Assembly: GCF_000144695.1 (NCBI RefSeq)
Contig: NC_014378.1
Coordinates: forward strand, 842,781-906,780
Length of the DNA stretch: 64,000 nt
From: Acetohalobium arabaticum DSM 5501
Lineage (GTDB): Bacteria; Bacillota; Halanaerobiia; Halobacteroidales; Acetohalobiaceae
Reading direction: 5' to 3'
The notes below the pieces were generated by a model. The model ran no database searches. It was given only the letters and a program-made list of their open reading frames with translations, and had not been told where the DNA came from. The first letter of the stretch is position 1. Each line of letters begins with the position of its first letter. This document shows positions 8,300-16,869 of the stretch, piece by piece. Made by a program: the position numbers and the translations under genes.

Positions 8300-8393
8300 T
8301 ATTTTAATGATTGTACTTTATAGGAAGATATTTTTGATTAATTTATAGATTTTTACTTCTGTTAATCCCATAATTTAATCCCTATTTAGTAAG

Positions 8394-8428
8394 CCTTAGT
8401 TCTGATCAGAACTAAGGTCTTTTTTTTA
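8394..8428 (+). terminator. Fourth terminator hairpin
   Basis: CCTTAGTTCTG / CAGAACTAAGG palindrome followed by TCTTTTTTTT. An A-rich block (AAAAAAATAGAAAAAAT) begins just after it. Confidence 0.75.
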
Positions 8429-8559
8429 CAGGGGGATAAAAAAATAGAAAAAATCTAAAAATAAGCAGGAATTTAGTTATAGATAGTGAATTAATTATAT
8501 ACCAGATGTTATTAAAAAGAAATTAATGATATTAACATTTTAATAGATTTAAGCATATT

Positions 8560-8635
8560 ATATATTACTATTATGAAAAACGTGTTATTTTTTTACTAAT
8601 GTAGTGTTACTTTTTTATTAAAAATATCATAATCT
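8560..8635 (+). promoter_or_regulatory. Direct-repeat promoter element, copy 1
   Basis: GTGTTA at 8582 and again at 8604 (22 bases apart), each followed by a T-run, then ATTAAAAATATCAT. A weaker TATTAC-like unit lies about 20 bases further upstream. It sits 25-75 bases before the RBS of the first lipoprotein gene and recurs near 13330, 15753 and 18376. Confidence 0.6.
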
Positions 8636-8657
8636 TAAATAGGAGGGAAATAATTCG

Positions 8658-9758
8658 ATGAAGAATAAGAAATGGAGCATACTATTATTAATTTTTATTT
8701 TTTTAGTATTTAGTGTGATTACTGGTTGTACTAAACAAACAGCTAATGAAACAAAAGAAGCAACAGAAGTTGTTACTGACTTAAATGATAGAAAAGTAGA
8801 AGTGCCGCAGAATGTAGAAAGAATTGTATGTATTGGACCGGGAGCTCTTCGGTTAATAACTTATATGAATAGTACAGATCTTGTGGTTGGAGTTGAAGAG
8901 GGAGAACATAAAGATGATTGGGGAGGTGCCTATAATCTGGCTCACCCGGAATTCAAAGATTTACCGATCATTGGTCCTAATCACGGGGGGGATGCTGAAT
9001 TAATTGCTGCCCAAAATCCAGATGTTATCTTCTTGTACGGTGATTCTAATAAAGCTAAAAACCTGCAACAGAAAACAGGAGTTCCAGTGGTTATGCTGGA
9101 TTATACAGATTTGGGACCTAATCGTAACCAGGGACTTTATAAATCCTGGAGATTAATCGGAAAGGTTTTGGATAAAGAAGCAAAAGCAGAAGAGTTAATT
9201 GCTTATACTGAAGAACTAATTGCTGATCTTAAAAAGAGGACTGAGGATATTCCTAAGAAAGAAAAACCAAAGGTTTATGCTGGGGCTATATCCTATCACG
9301 GCGGTCACGGTATCATATCGACTAAAGTTCCTTTTCCTCCATTTACTTTTCTTAATGCTAGCTATGTAGCTGATGAATTAGGGTATGAAGAGGTACAGTC
9401 TTTAATGATTAATCAGGAAAAAATCTTAGACTGGGATCCGGAAATTATTTTTATTGATGAAAGTAATTTGAATTTAGTTAAACAAGATTTACGCAAGAAT
9501 CAAGAATATAAATCAATAACGGCAATAGAAAAAGGAAATATATATGGCTTTTTGCCTTATGCATCCTACCATCGCAATCCAGCAACAATACTGGCTAATA
9601 CATATTATATGGGAAAAGTACTTTATCCTGAAGAGTTCAGTGATATTGAGCCGGATAAGAAAGCAAATACTATCTTTAAGAAGTTTGTAGGAAAAGCTGT
9701 TTATGAAGAATTGGCCCAAACTTATGGTGGATTTAAACCAATAAAATTAAAGAATTAA
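8658..9758 (+). CDS. FepB/BtuF-type substrate-binding lipoprotein 1 (metal-chelate or corrinoid)
   Basis: Lipoprotein with lipobox Cys24 (VITGC). A Peripla_BP_2 (COG0614) fold follows, with the start DLNDRKVEVPQNVERIV, the motif GPNHGGDAELIAAQNPDVIF near 110-130, and KILDWDPEIIFID near 250. A histidine-rich block HGGHGII near residue 213, followed by PFPPFTF, is a candidate ligand-contact site (inference). It is first in an operon with the permease and ATPase that follow. The substrate is unknown; cobalt chelate or corrinoid is suggested by the neighbourhood only. Two paralogues follow at 13393 and 14537. Confidence 0.83.
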   Translation: MKNKKWSILLLIFIFLVFSVITGCTKQTANETKEATEVVTDLNDRKVEVPQNVERIVCIGPGALRLITYMNSTDLVVGVEEGEHKDDWGGAYNLAHPEFKDLPIIGPNHGGDAELIAAQNPDVIFLYGDSNKAKNLQQKTGVPVVMLDYTDLGPNRNQGLYKSWRLIGKVLDKEAKAEELIAYTEELIADLKKRTEDIPKKEKPKVYAGAISYHGGHGIISTKVPFPPFTFLNASYVADELGYEEVQSLMINQEKILDWDPEIIFIDESNLNLVKQDLRKNQEYKSITAIEKGNIYGFLPYASYHRNPATILANTYYMGKVLYPEEFSDIEPDKKANTIFKKFVGKAVYEELAQTYGGFKPIKLKN

Positions 9759-9793
9759 GTATTAGTGCTTATTAATTAGTGAGGTGAAATTGA

Positions 9794-10861
9794 GTGGCTA
9801 AGAAAGAAGGAATTCTAGCAGAATACCAAAAATATACAGGCAAGAAAGTATTATTTGGAGCAGTTTTAATATTGCTACTTATTCTTCTTACTATGTATTC
9901 AATTGCAGTTGGAGCAGTAAAGATCCCGATTGCTGAAGTAGTAACTACATTATTAGGTAGTAATACAGGTAATGCTTATACAATTATCTGGAATATCAGG
10001 CTGCCGAGGGTATTAGCGGCTATAGCAGCCGGCATGGGACTATCAGTATCTGGAGCGGCTATGCAGAGTATCTTAAAGAATCCCTTAGGCTCACCGTATA
10101 CGCTAGGGATTTCTCATGCGGCAGCCTTTGGAGCAGCCTTTTCAATAGTAGTGTTGGGAGCGGGGTCATTACAGAGTAGCAGTGCTGATGCTGTTATATT
10201 GAATAATCCGTATATAACTACTATTTCGGCTTTTGTCTGGGCGCTGATTTCTACAGGAGTTATACTTATCTTAACTAAATACAAAAATGCAACGCCGGAG
10301 ACGATGATTCTTACAGGAGTAGCCCTAAGCTCTCTTTTTACTGCCGGAACGACGGCTCTACAGTACTTTGCCAGCGATGTAGAGATTGCATCTATTGTCT
10401 TCTGGACCTTCGGTGATGTCGGGCGGGTTACCTGGAATAATTTATTAATTATAAGCTTAGCAGTGATTCCGTCCTCAGTCTACTTTATGTACAATAGCTG
10501 GAATTATAGTGCTTTAGCTTCAGGAAAAGAGACGGCTAAAAGCCTAGGAGTTAATGTTGAAAAGATAAGATTACATGGGATGCTAATATCATCTTTTGTT
10601 ACTGCTTTAATTGTTTCCTTTGTTGGAATTATAGGCTTTGTTGGTTTAGTAGCACCACACATTGTAAGAAAGATAATCGGTGGAGATGAGAAATATTTGA
10701 TACCGGTTTCCTGTTTAGTAGGCGGTTTATTACTGCTGGCTTCTGATACAGCAGCCAGAACTGTGATTGCTCCGATTGTTCTGCCGGTTGGGATTTTGAC
10801 CTCATTTTTAGGTGCGCCGTTATTTATTTATTTAGTCTTAAAGGGGAGGAGATACTGGTGA
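9794..10861 (+). CDS. FecCD/BtuC-family ABC permease
   Basis: 355 residues with about ten membrane segments. Family motifs include NIRLPRVLAAIAAGMGLSVSG near residue 70, the NPLGSPYTLGISHAA segment near 95, and GFVGLVAPHIVRKI near 280 (the ATPase coupling region). GTG start at 9794 with GAGGTGA upstream. The stop overlaps the start of the ATPase gene by 4 bases. Confidence 0.92.
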   Translation: MAKKEGILAEYQKYTGKKVLFGAVLILLLILLTMYSIAVGAVKIPIAEVVTTLLGSNTGNAYTIIWNIRLPRVLAAIAAGMGLSVSGAAMQSILKNPLGSPYTLGISHAAAFGAAFSIVVLGAGSLQSSSADAVILNNPYITTISAFVWALISTGVILILTKYKNATPETMILTGVALSSLFTAGTTALQYFASDVEIASIVFWTFGDVGRVTWNNLLIISLAVIPSSVYFMYNSWNYSALASGKETAKSLGVNVEKIRLHGMLISSFVTALIVSFVGIIGFVGLVAPHIVRKIIGGDEKYLIPVSCLVGGLLLLASDTAARTVIAPIVLPVGILTSFLGAPLFIYLVLKGRRYW

Positions 10862-11622
10862 GGTTAGAAATTGAAGGGTTGGAATTCAGTTATCAACAGG
10901 AAGATATTTTAAAGAATATAGAATTGGAGTTAGATGAAGGTGAAATTCTGGGAATTATCGGTCCTAATGGTTCTGGTAAAAGTACTCTGTTAAAGTGTAT
11001 TAATGGTATTCTAAAGCCTGATAGAGGTGATATCTGGCTAAATGGTAAGGATTTAGCTAAATTTAGCAGTAATGAAATGGCGCAGAATATTGGCTATGTA
11101 CCTCAAAAGGAGAATCGTAAATTTCCAGCTACTGTCTTTGATACAATTTTGATGGGCCGTAAGCCGTATATCAGCTGGAAACCAACAGAAAAGGACTTAA
11201 CAATTGTGTCAGAAATTATCGATATGCTTTATTTAGATAGTATTTCTATGCGTGATGTGAACCGCTTAAGCGGCGGACAGCGCCAGAAGGTAATTATGGG
11301 GCGGGCCTTAGCCCAGCAGCCGGAGGTTATGTTATTGGATGAACCGACAAGTGATCTGGATTTAAAGCATCAACTGGAGGTTTTGAATGTAGTTAAGGAT
11401 CAGGTAGCCCAGGGGATTTCGGCCATAATTGCTATCCATGATCTCAGTTTAGCCGGTAGATACTGTGATAAAATAGTAATGCTTGATCAAGGACGTATCT
11501 TTGATGCCGGTGGTTTAGAGATTCTAACGCCGAAGAATATTGAGTCTGTCTATGATGTAAAGGTAAGTGTTAAAGAACATTACGGAAGAAGATTAGTAGT
11601 GCCTGAAGAGCCGATAGCATAA
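10858..11622 (+). CDS. FepC/BtuD-family ABC ATPase
   Basis: 254 residues with Walker A GPNGSGKST, signature LSGGQRQK, Walker B VMLLDEPTSDLD and switch His in AIHDLSLA. GTG start overlaps the permease stop. With lipoprotein 1 and the permease it forms a complete class-II importer of the siderophore/B12/heme group. Confidence 0.93.
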   Translation: MRLEIEGLEFSYQQEDILKNIELELDEGEILGIIGPNGSGKSTLLKCINGILKPDRGDIWLNGKDLAKFSSNEMAQNIGYVPQKENRKFPATVFDTILMGRKPYISWKPTEKDLTIVSEIIDMLYLDSISMRDVNRLSGGQRQKVIMGRALAQQPEVMLLDEPTSDLDLKHQLEVLNVVKDQVAQGISAIIAIHDLSLAGRYCDKIVMLDQGRIFDAGGLEILTPKNIESVYDVKVSVKEHYGRRLVVPEEPIA

Positions 11623-11645
11623 TATTAATCAAGGAGTGTTATAAA

Positions 11646-12728
11646 ATGGAAATAGAATCTATTGGTACTGTCAAGAGCAAATTTGATGAACCGGCTGATC
11701 CGGAGGAGATGCAAAAAGAGGAAAGTACTATTATAATTAAGCCGGAGTATGAAGAAGGTCTCTATCGAATTGAGGATAATGATTATCTGCAGGTAGCATT
11801 CCAGTTCCATCTTTCAGATAGTTATGAGCTTAAGGCTCCCCGGCGGCATGGAAGAGTAAGAGGCGTTTTTGCTTCTCGCAGTCCTAACCGTCCCAGTTCT
11901 ATCGGGACTACCTGTGTAGAGCTACTTGAGCGGCAGGGAAGAAGGCTTAAGATAAAGGGGCTAGATGCTGTAGATGGAACTCCAATACTTGATCTTAAGC
12001 CTTATGCAGCAATTATGGATAAACCAGATGATGACTTTGCTGATAAAAAAGAAGATCCTCGGGCAGAGATTAACCATTTGATCAGAAGCCATGATTTAGA
12101 GTCTCTTTTAATTAAGGCTGGTGAATTGCACGGCCATTTCTGTCCTTACGTTAGTCTAGGAGTTATAGCTGGGGCTTATGCTCTGGATGAATTAGGTTTA
12201 AAGTCAGCCGGTATGGAGGATGTAGTGGCTATTGTAGAGACCAATAGCTGCTTTAGCGATGGAGTTCAGTATGCTACCGGCTGCAGCTTTGGTAATAATG
12301 CCTTAATCTACCGCGACTATGGCAAAACGGCTGTTACAGTAGCAAAACGGGATGGAACAGGAATTCGACTCTATGTTAAGGATAATGATGAGCTTCTAAG
12401 TGAGTATCCTGAAGCAGAAGAGCTTTTTGATAAAGTTATTGTGAATCGTGCTGGAACTAAAGAGGATAAGAAACGTATTAATCAATTATGGAATGAGATA
12501 GCCTTTGAGTTAATAAGAAAGCCAGTCGACGAGTTATTTAATATCGAAGAAGTGAATGCTGAGCTGTCGGAATATGCTCCAATCTTTGAAGATGCTTTCT
12601 GTAATGACTGCGGCGAGAAGATTATGGGGCCTAAGGCTGTTTCAAAAGAGGATAAAGACTTATGTATTTCCTGTGCCGATGCTGATTATCTACAGCTTGA
12701 TGGTCGTGGATTAGTAGAGGTTGAATAA
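11646..12728 (+). CDS. TrmO-like (TsaA) and FmdE fusion protein with zinc ribbon
   Basis: Three parts are visible in 360 residues. Residues about 1-125 are a TsaA/TrmO-type SAM-binding beta barrel (IGTVKSKF, RRHGRVRGVFASRSPNRPSS). Residues about 140-300 match FmdE (PF02663): AGELHGHFCPYVSLGVIAG and a Cys-containing TNSCFSDGVQYATGCSFGN. The last 50 residues hold a zinc ribbon, CNDCGEK ... CISCADAD. FmdE-like proteins bind metal, but their role outside methanogens is unknown. Translation follows the ATPase gene by 23 bases with AAGGAG upstream, so it belongs to the import operon. It may process an imported metal complex (inference). Confidence 0.8.
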   Translation: MEIESIGTVKSKFDEPADPEEMQKEESTIIIKPEYEEGLYRIEDNDYLQVAFQFHLSDSYELKAPRRHGRVRGVFASRSPNRPSSIGTTCVELLERQGRRLKIKGLDAVDGTPILDLKPYAAIMDKPDDDFADKKEDPRAEINHLIRSHDLESLLIKAGELHGHFCPYVSLGVIAGAYALDELGLKSAGMEDVVAIVETNSCFSDGVQYATGCSFGNNALIYRDYGKTAVTVAKRDGTGIRLYVKDNDELLSEYPEAEELFDKVIVNRAGTKEDKKRINQLWNEIAFELIRKPVDELFNIEEVNAELSEYAPIFEDAFCNDCGEKIMGPKAVSKEDKDLCISCADADYLQLDGRGLVEVE

Positions 12729-12756
12729 TTACAAGAATTAAAGGAGGAGAGTAGCT

Positions 12757-13275
12757 ATGGAATTAGAGCCAGATGAGCTTCAAGAAGTACTGCCGCTGCC
12801 GATGACAGTGATTACTACTACTAATAGTGAGGGGATTGACAATGCTGCACCCTACGGCTGCGTGATGCCGATACTTAGGCCGTTGAATTTGGTTGCTCTT
12901 GCTTCGGCGCTGCCCCGCGATACTTTAGCAAATATTCGTGAGACAGAGGAGTTTGTGATTAATGTAATGGGCAAGCCTGGTTATCAGGAGAGTATGAAGT
13001 GCAGCAAAGATTTTCCTAAAGAGGTTAATGAGTTGACAGAAGTTGGGCTTGAGACTACTTCTAGTTTGGAGGTTACTCCGCCTCGGATAAAGAAGGCTAT
13101 CGGCTGGATTGAGGCTAGATTAGAGCGGGAAGTTGAAGGCGATGATTATGTAATTGTCTTAGGAGAAGCAGTCTCTGTGGAAGTCAATGATGAATATCTA
13201 GAGGAAGATGAGATAACAGAAGATCCTTTGGTAATGTTTTCTTCCAACTTTAAACAGCTTGGAGATAGTATTTAA
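12757..13275 (+). CDS. Flavin reductase-like FMN-binding protein
   Basis: 172 residues of the flavin reductase-like split-barrel family: LPLPMTVITTTNSEG at the start, APYGCVMPI, and the region ALPRDTLANIRETEEFVIN. It sits 28 bases after the TrmO-FmdE gene with AAAGGAGGAG upstream. A reductive step on an imported metal complex is one idea (inference only). Confidence 0.83.
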   Translation: MELEPDELQEVLPLPMTVITTTNSEGIDNAAPYGCVMPILRPLNLVALASALPRDTLANIRETEEFVINVMGKPGYQESMKCSKDFPKEVNELTEVGLETTSSLEVTPPRIKKAIGWIEARLEREVEGDDYVIVLGEAVSVEVNDEYLEEDEITEDPLVMFSSNFKQLGDSI

Positions 13276-13325
13276 ATCTTAGAGAAGTTTATAGCTTTGA
13301 TTACAATAGAATATTTTTTTAAGTT

Positions 13326-13360
13326 TGTAATGTTACTTTTTATATAAATGTGTTATCTGT
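13326..13360 (+). promoter_or_regulatory. Direct-repeat promoter element, copy 2 (diverged)
   Basis: ATGTTAC at 13330 and GTGTTAT at 13350, 20 bases apart, with a TTTTTATATAAA stretch between. It lies shortly before the RBS GGAGGGAGG of lipoprotein 2. Confidence 0.45.
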
Positions 13361-13392
13361 AATGGTTATTCTATCAGGAGGGAGGATAGAAA

Positions 13393-14499
13393 ATGAATAA
13401 AATAAAGCAATATGGAATAGTAGTAATGATGTTAGCTTTATTATTAGTTGTTGGTGGATGTGCCGGTCAGCAGGCAGAGGAAAAGATAGAGACAGTTAAG
13501 ATTGAAGATATGGTAGGTCGAGAGGTTGAAGTGCCGAAAGAAGTAGATAAAACTATTGGAGTCGGCGCTGGAGCATTAAGATTAATTACCTATCTTGAGG
13601 CTACTGATAAAGTAGTGGGAGTTGAGCAATTCGAGAAGCGGGATCAGAATCGGCCTTATATCATGGGGCATCCTGAATTGACTGAACTGCCGTCGATTGG
13701 TCCGATTCACGGCGGTGATGCCGAGTTAATAGCAGCTCAGAGTCCGGATGTGATCTTTGCTACCTACACTGATGGCAGTACAGCAGATAGTCTGCAGGAA
13801 AAGACAGGAATTCCAGTAGTTGTTTTAAGCTATGGTGGACCTTCAACTATGGAGCGGGATACATATTATAAAGGTTTGAAATTAATGGCTGAGGTACTGA
13901 ATAAGGAGGATAGAGCTGAAGAATTAATCCAATATACCGAAGATGTGATTGATGATCTACAGCAGAGAACAGAAGATATTGCTAAAGCAGATAAACCAAA
14001 AGTCTATGCTGGTGGAATAGGCCAGCGCGGTTCCCATGGAATTGTTTCTACTGAACCTGCTTATCCATCCTTTGAATTCATAAATGCAAATAATGTTGCT
14101 AGTCCACTAGGGATGGAGCATGCAATGGTCAGCAAAGAGAAGCTTCTAGAGTGGGATCCAGAGATTATATTTGTGGATGAAGGCGGTTATTCTTTAGTGG
14201 TAGAGGATCTAAAGAGTCCTGAATATGAATCTATCTCTGCTGTTGAGAATGGCGAACTTTATGGTGTGCTGCCTTATAATTATTATACTACCAACTTTGA
14301 AACAGTCTTAATTAATTCCTATTATATGGGTAAAATAATCTATCCTGAGCAGTTTAGTGATATCGCCTCGGAAAAGAAGGCAGATAAGATTTATGAGAAG
14401 TTTGTAGGAGCACCGGTATATGATCAGATGCAAGAAGCCTTTGGCGGATATAAGAGGATTGATTTACAGCAGGCTATTAAAGAGGTAGAGAATAAATAG
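13393..14499 (+). CDS. FepB/BtuF-type substrate-binding lipoprotein 2
   Basis: 368 residues, lipobox Cys23 (VVGGC). Clearly paralogous to lipoprotein 1, with GPIHGGDAELIAAQSPDVIF and KLLEWDPEIIFVDEG. The His-rich block differs: QRGSHGIVST replaces HGGHGI, so ligand preference may differ. It has no permease or ATPase of its own and would need to share those at 9794 and 10858. Confidence 0.82.
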   Translation: MNKIKQYGIVVMMLALLLVVGGCAGQQAEEKIETVKIEDMVGREVEVPKEVDKTIGVGAGALRLITYLEATDKVVGVEQFEKRDQNRPYIMGHPELTELPSIGPIHGGDAELIAAQSPDVIFATYTDGSTADSLQEKTGIPVVVLSYGGPSTMERDTYYKGLKLMAEVLNKEDRAEELIQYTEDVIDDLQQRTEDIAKADKPKVYAGGIGQRGSHGIVSTEPAYPSFEFINANNVASPLGMEHAMVSKEKLLEWDPEIIFVDEGGYSLVVEDLKSPEYESISAVENGELYGVLPYNYYTTNFETVLINSYYMGKIIYPEQFSDIASEKKADKIYEKFVGAPVYDQMQEAFGGYKRIDLQQAIKEVENK

Positions 14500-14536
14500 T
14501 CAATATTAATAATATATTTACAAGGGGGAAAAGATT

Positions 14537-15628
14537 TTGCAGAAAAAGAAGTGGTTCAGCTTATTAGTAGTAACTGTAGTTTCTATGTCAGTTTTGATTG
14601 GAGGGTGTGCTGATAATCAGGCCCAGCAGACAGTTGAGAAGACCGAAATAACTGATTTATCCGATAGAAAGGTTGAGATTCCCCGGCAAGTAGATAGAAT
14701 TGTGGCTTTAGGTTCAGGAGCACTGCGGCAGATAGTATATCTGGGTGCTGCGGATAAGGTTGTTGGTGTGGAAGAGATTGAACATCGTAAAGATAATTAT
14801 GCTCCTTATAATCTAGCTCATCAAGAATTTAGGGATCTGCCGACAGTAGGGCCTAATCATGGAGGAGATGCAGAGTTAATAGCGGCTCAAGCGCCAGATG
14901 TAATCTTCTTTAAAGGTGATCCTGGTGAAGCCAAGGATTTACAGCAGAAGACAGGAATACCGGTAATTAATTTGGCAGTTGGTGATTTTCCGCGGCGGGA
15001 TGAGGTTCTTTATCAGTCCTGGCGTTTGATTGGCAAGATACTGGATAGAGAAGAGAGAGTAGAAGAATTAATTCAATATATGGAAGATTCAATTGCAGAT
15101 CTTAAAGAGAGGACAGTTGGAATTTCTGATCAACAGAAACCAGAGGTTTATGCCGGCGGTATAACTCACCGCGGAGGACACGGTATTGCTGGTGCCAAGG
15201 AGCCTTTTCCTCCATTCCAATTTGTTCAGGCTAAAAATGTTGCTGGTGAGTTGGGACATAAAGAAGTTACGTCTGTGATGGTTAGTCGGGAGAAAATATT
15301 AGACTGGAATCCAGAGATTATCTTTATTAATAGTGCTAATGAGAAGTTAGTTAAAGGAGATCTACAGAAGCATTCTGAATATAAATCCTTGACTGCTATT
15401 GAAGAGGATAAAGTTTATGGAGTGCTGCCCTATTCTTATTACCACCGTAATTTTGGTTCGATATTGGCTAACTCATATTATATAGGTAAGATTCTTTATC
15501 CTGACAGGTTTAGTGATATTGATCCAGCAGCAAAGGCTGATGAAATTTATAAAGAATTTATAGGAAAAGCAGTTTATGATCAAATGGAAGAGAAAGTTGG
15601 TGGATTTAAAAGAGTTAAGCTAGATTAA
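14537..15628 (+). CDS. FepB/BtuF-type substrate-binding lipoprotein 3
   Basis: 363 residues, lipobox Cys24 (LIGGC), TTG start at 14537 with AAGGGGG upstream. Nearer to lipoprotein 1 than to 2: it shares GPNHGGDAELIAAQAPDVIF, a RGGHGI block near residue 215 and PFPPFQF. It follows lipoprotein 2 by 37 bases and is probably co-transcribed with it. Confidence 0.82.
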   Translation: MQKKKWFSLLVVTVVSMSVLIGGCADNQAQQTVEKTEITDLSDRKVEIPRQVDRIVALGSGALRQIVYLGAADKVVGVEEIEHRKDNYAPYNLAHQEFRDLPTVGPNHGGDAELIAAQAPDVIFFKGDPGEAKDLQQKTGIPVINLAVGDFPRRDEVLYQSWRLIGKILDREERVEELIQYMEDSIADLKERTVGISDQQKPEVYAGGITHRGGHGIAGAKEPFPPFQFVQAKNVAGELGHKEVTSVMVSREKILDWNPEIIFINSANEKLVKGDLQKHSEYKSLTAIEEDKVYGVLPYSYYHRNFGSILANSYYIGKILYPDRFSDIDPAAKADEIYKEFIGKAVYDQMEEKVGGFKRVKLD

Positions 15629-15650
15629 TATAACCCCCTTAATAAATGGT

Positions 15651-15686
15651 GATTCAATCTCATCTAATCTTAGATGAGATTGAATC
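15651..15686. terminator. Perfect 16-base-pair hairpin after lipoprotein 3
   Basis: GATTCAATCTCATCTA pairs perfectly with its complement across a 4-base loop. On the plus strand it is followed by AAAAAATAGAAAAAAT, not by U's, so it is a hairpin without a classical U-tract. Confidence 0.5.
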
Positions 15687-15744
15687 AAAAAATAGAAAAA
15701 ATCATAAATAAAAGAAGGGATTTCTAAATTTGTATAGAATATAA

Positions 15745-15826
15745 TACATAGAGTGTTATGAAATAATTATTTGTGTTATTTTTTTAAGATTTTAGTGTTA
15801 CTTTTTTTATAAAAATAATATTAGAT
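15745..15826 (+). promoter_or_regulatory. Direct-repeat promoter element, copy 3 (three units)
   Basis: GTGTTA occurs at 15753, 15773 and 15795, spaced 20 and 22 bases, about two helical turns. The last unit is followed by a T-run and TATAAAAATAATATT. It is the fullest copy, yet only an 18-codon reading frame follows. Confidence 0.6.
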
Positions 15827-15835
15827 AAGGTGGTG

Positions 15836-15892
15836 ATGATAAAAAAGAATGTTGAGGATTATGATATGGACTATCTGAGTAAAGTAACCTAA
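15836..15892 (+). CDS. 18-codon reading frame behind promoter element 3
   Basis: ATG 15836 has AAGGTGG a few bases upstream and the frame ends with TAA at 15890. The peptide is too short to assign. It may be a micropeptide or, more likely, the surviving start of a deleted gene: the promoter region resembles that of lipoprotein 1, and a hairpin follows at 15894-15927. Confidence 0.35.
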   Translation: MIKKNVEDYDMDYLSKVT

Positions 15893-16162
15893 TACTCTCC
15901 CCATCTCTGGTCAAGATGGGGAGAGTAAAAAAGTAGAAAAAATTAAAAGTTATAAGAAGTTAACAAGACCAAAATTGATAATATGAGCATGATATATAAA
16001 ATTATTAGGCTCTTCCACGAATTTTGTGATAAATGATTCAGTTGTCTAAATGATGCTTAAATAACTGGAAATTAGTTAATTTAATTCCAAATTTTAAATA
16101 GTTCAAAATTTGCGGCAACTAATTATTATAAGTTGAAAGAAAAAGGACAATAGATCTAAGAG
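15893..16162. other. Intergenic stretch with hairpins before the porin pseudogene
   Basis: Holds a 15-base hairpin at 15894-15927 followed by AAAAAAG on the plus strand, another A-rich AAAAAAGTAGAAAAAAT block, and a nested inverted repeat at 16070-16124 (AATTAGTT...AACTAATT enclosing CAAATTTT...AAAATTTG). No gene is seen. Confidence 0.5.
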
Positions 16163-16211
16163 ATGAAAAGGATCATTGGTGAACAAAAAGTGCAAAAGGA
16201 GGAAATTAATA

Positions 16212-16864
16212 ATGAAAAAATTTCAATTGTATTAGCTTTGGTGTTAATAGTAACTATGGCTGTACCAGCTATGGCATTAGAATTCCAGAAAGGTAAGATG
16301 AAAGTAGAGAATAAGTATAAAGATGTTGATGATTCCAATGAAGACGGTAGTGGGACGAAGGCTAAAACATATTTGTTCTTAAAGCAACAAGTAGATAAGC
16401 AGGTAAGTATCTTTACATTATTGCGAGTAGATTATGATTTTGCTAATCAAAAATCAACGGAGACAAAAACTTTTATTAGAAAAGGATGGATTAATGTAGA
16501 GAATGCTGTTGGTCCATTAGATTTTCGTGCCGGTAGACTGGATGAAGCTGCTGCTAATAACTTATTATATGATATGGAACGCAAGTATGAATTTGCTAGA
16601 GCAACTTATGATTCTAAAGATTTTGCTATTAAAGCAGGACATAGTTTTGAAGATAAAAATGCAGGAAAGATATTCTTTACCGAAGCTAAGGCTAAGAACT
16701 TAGGTTTATTTGAGACTGTAACTTTGAATTATGTTGATAATAATGAACTTGCTTATGAAGGTTATAGTGTTGCTTCTGCTAAGGAGTTTGGTGTAGCTAA
16801 TTTAGATTTTACGTATGGAGATGCAGATAATGATGCTGATGATCTTACTTCTAATGCAAAATAA
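16212..16864 (+). pseudogene. Truncated and frameshifted outer-membrane porin-like gene
   Basis: A good RBS (AAAAGGAGG) precedes ATG 16212, but that frame stops after seven codons (TAG). The neighbouring frame encodes a signal peptide (IVLALVLIVTMAVPAMALEF) and a beta-barrel-like mature part. Adding one A to the A-run at 16215-16220 would restore MKKISIVLALV. The protein stops at about 230 residues in DLTSNAK, without a C-terminal Phe strand, and its end abuts a riboswitch-derived sequence. The long open frame from 16163 has no RBS. A base error in the sequence could explain the frameshift but not the missing 3' end. Confidence 0.7.
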
Positions 16865-16869
16865 AGGAT

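Noticed and set aside
8560-8635. NikR operator
   Set aside because: NikR sites are inverted repeats; the units here are direct repeats, and no matching second half is visible.
16163-16211. ATG 16163 as true start of the porin-like protein
   Set aside because: No RBS, charged leader ahead of the signal peptide, and a perfect RBS-ATG in the other frame at 16212.
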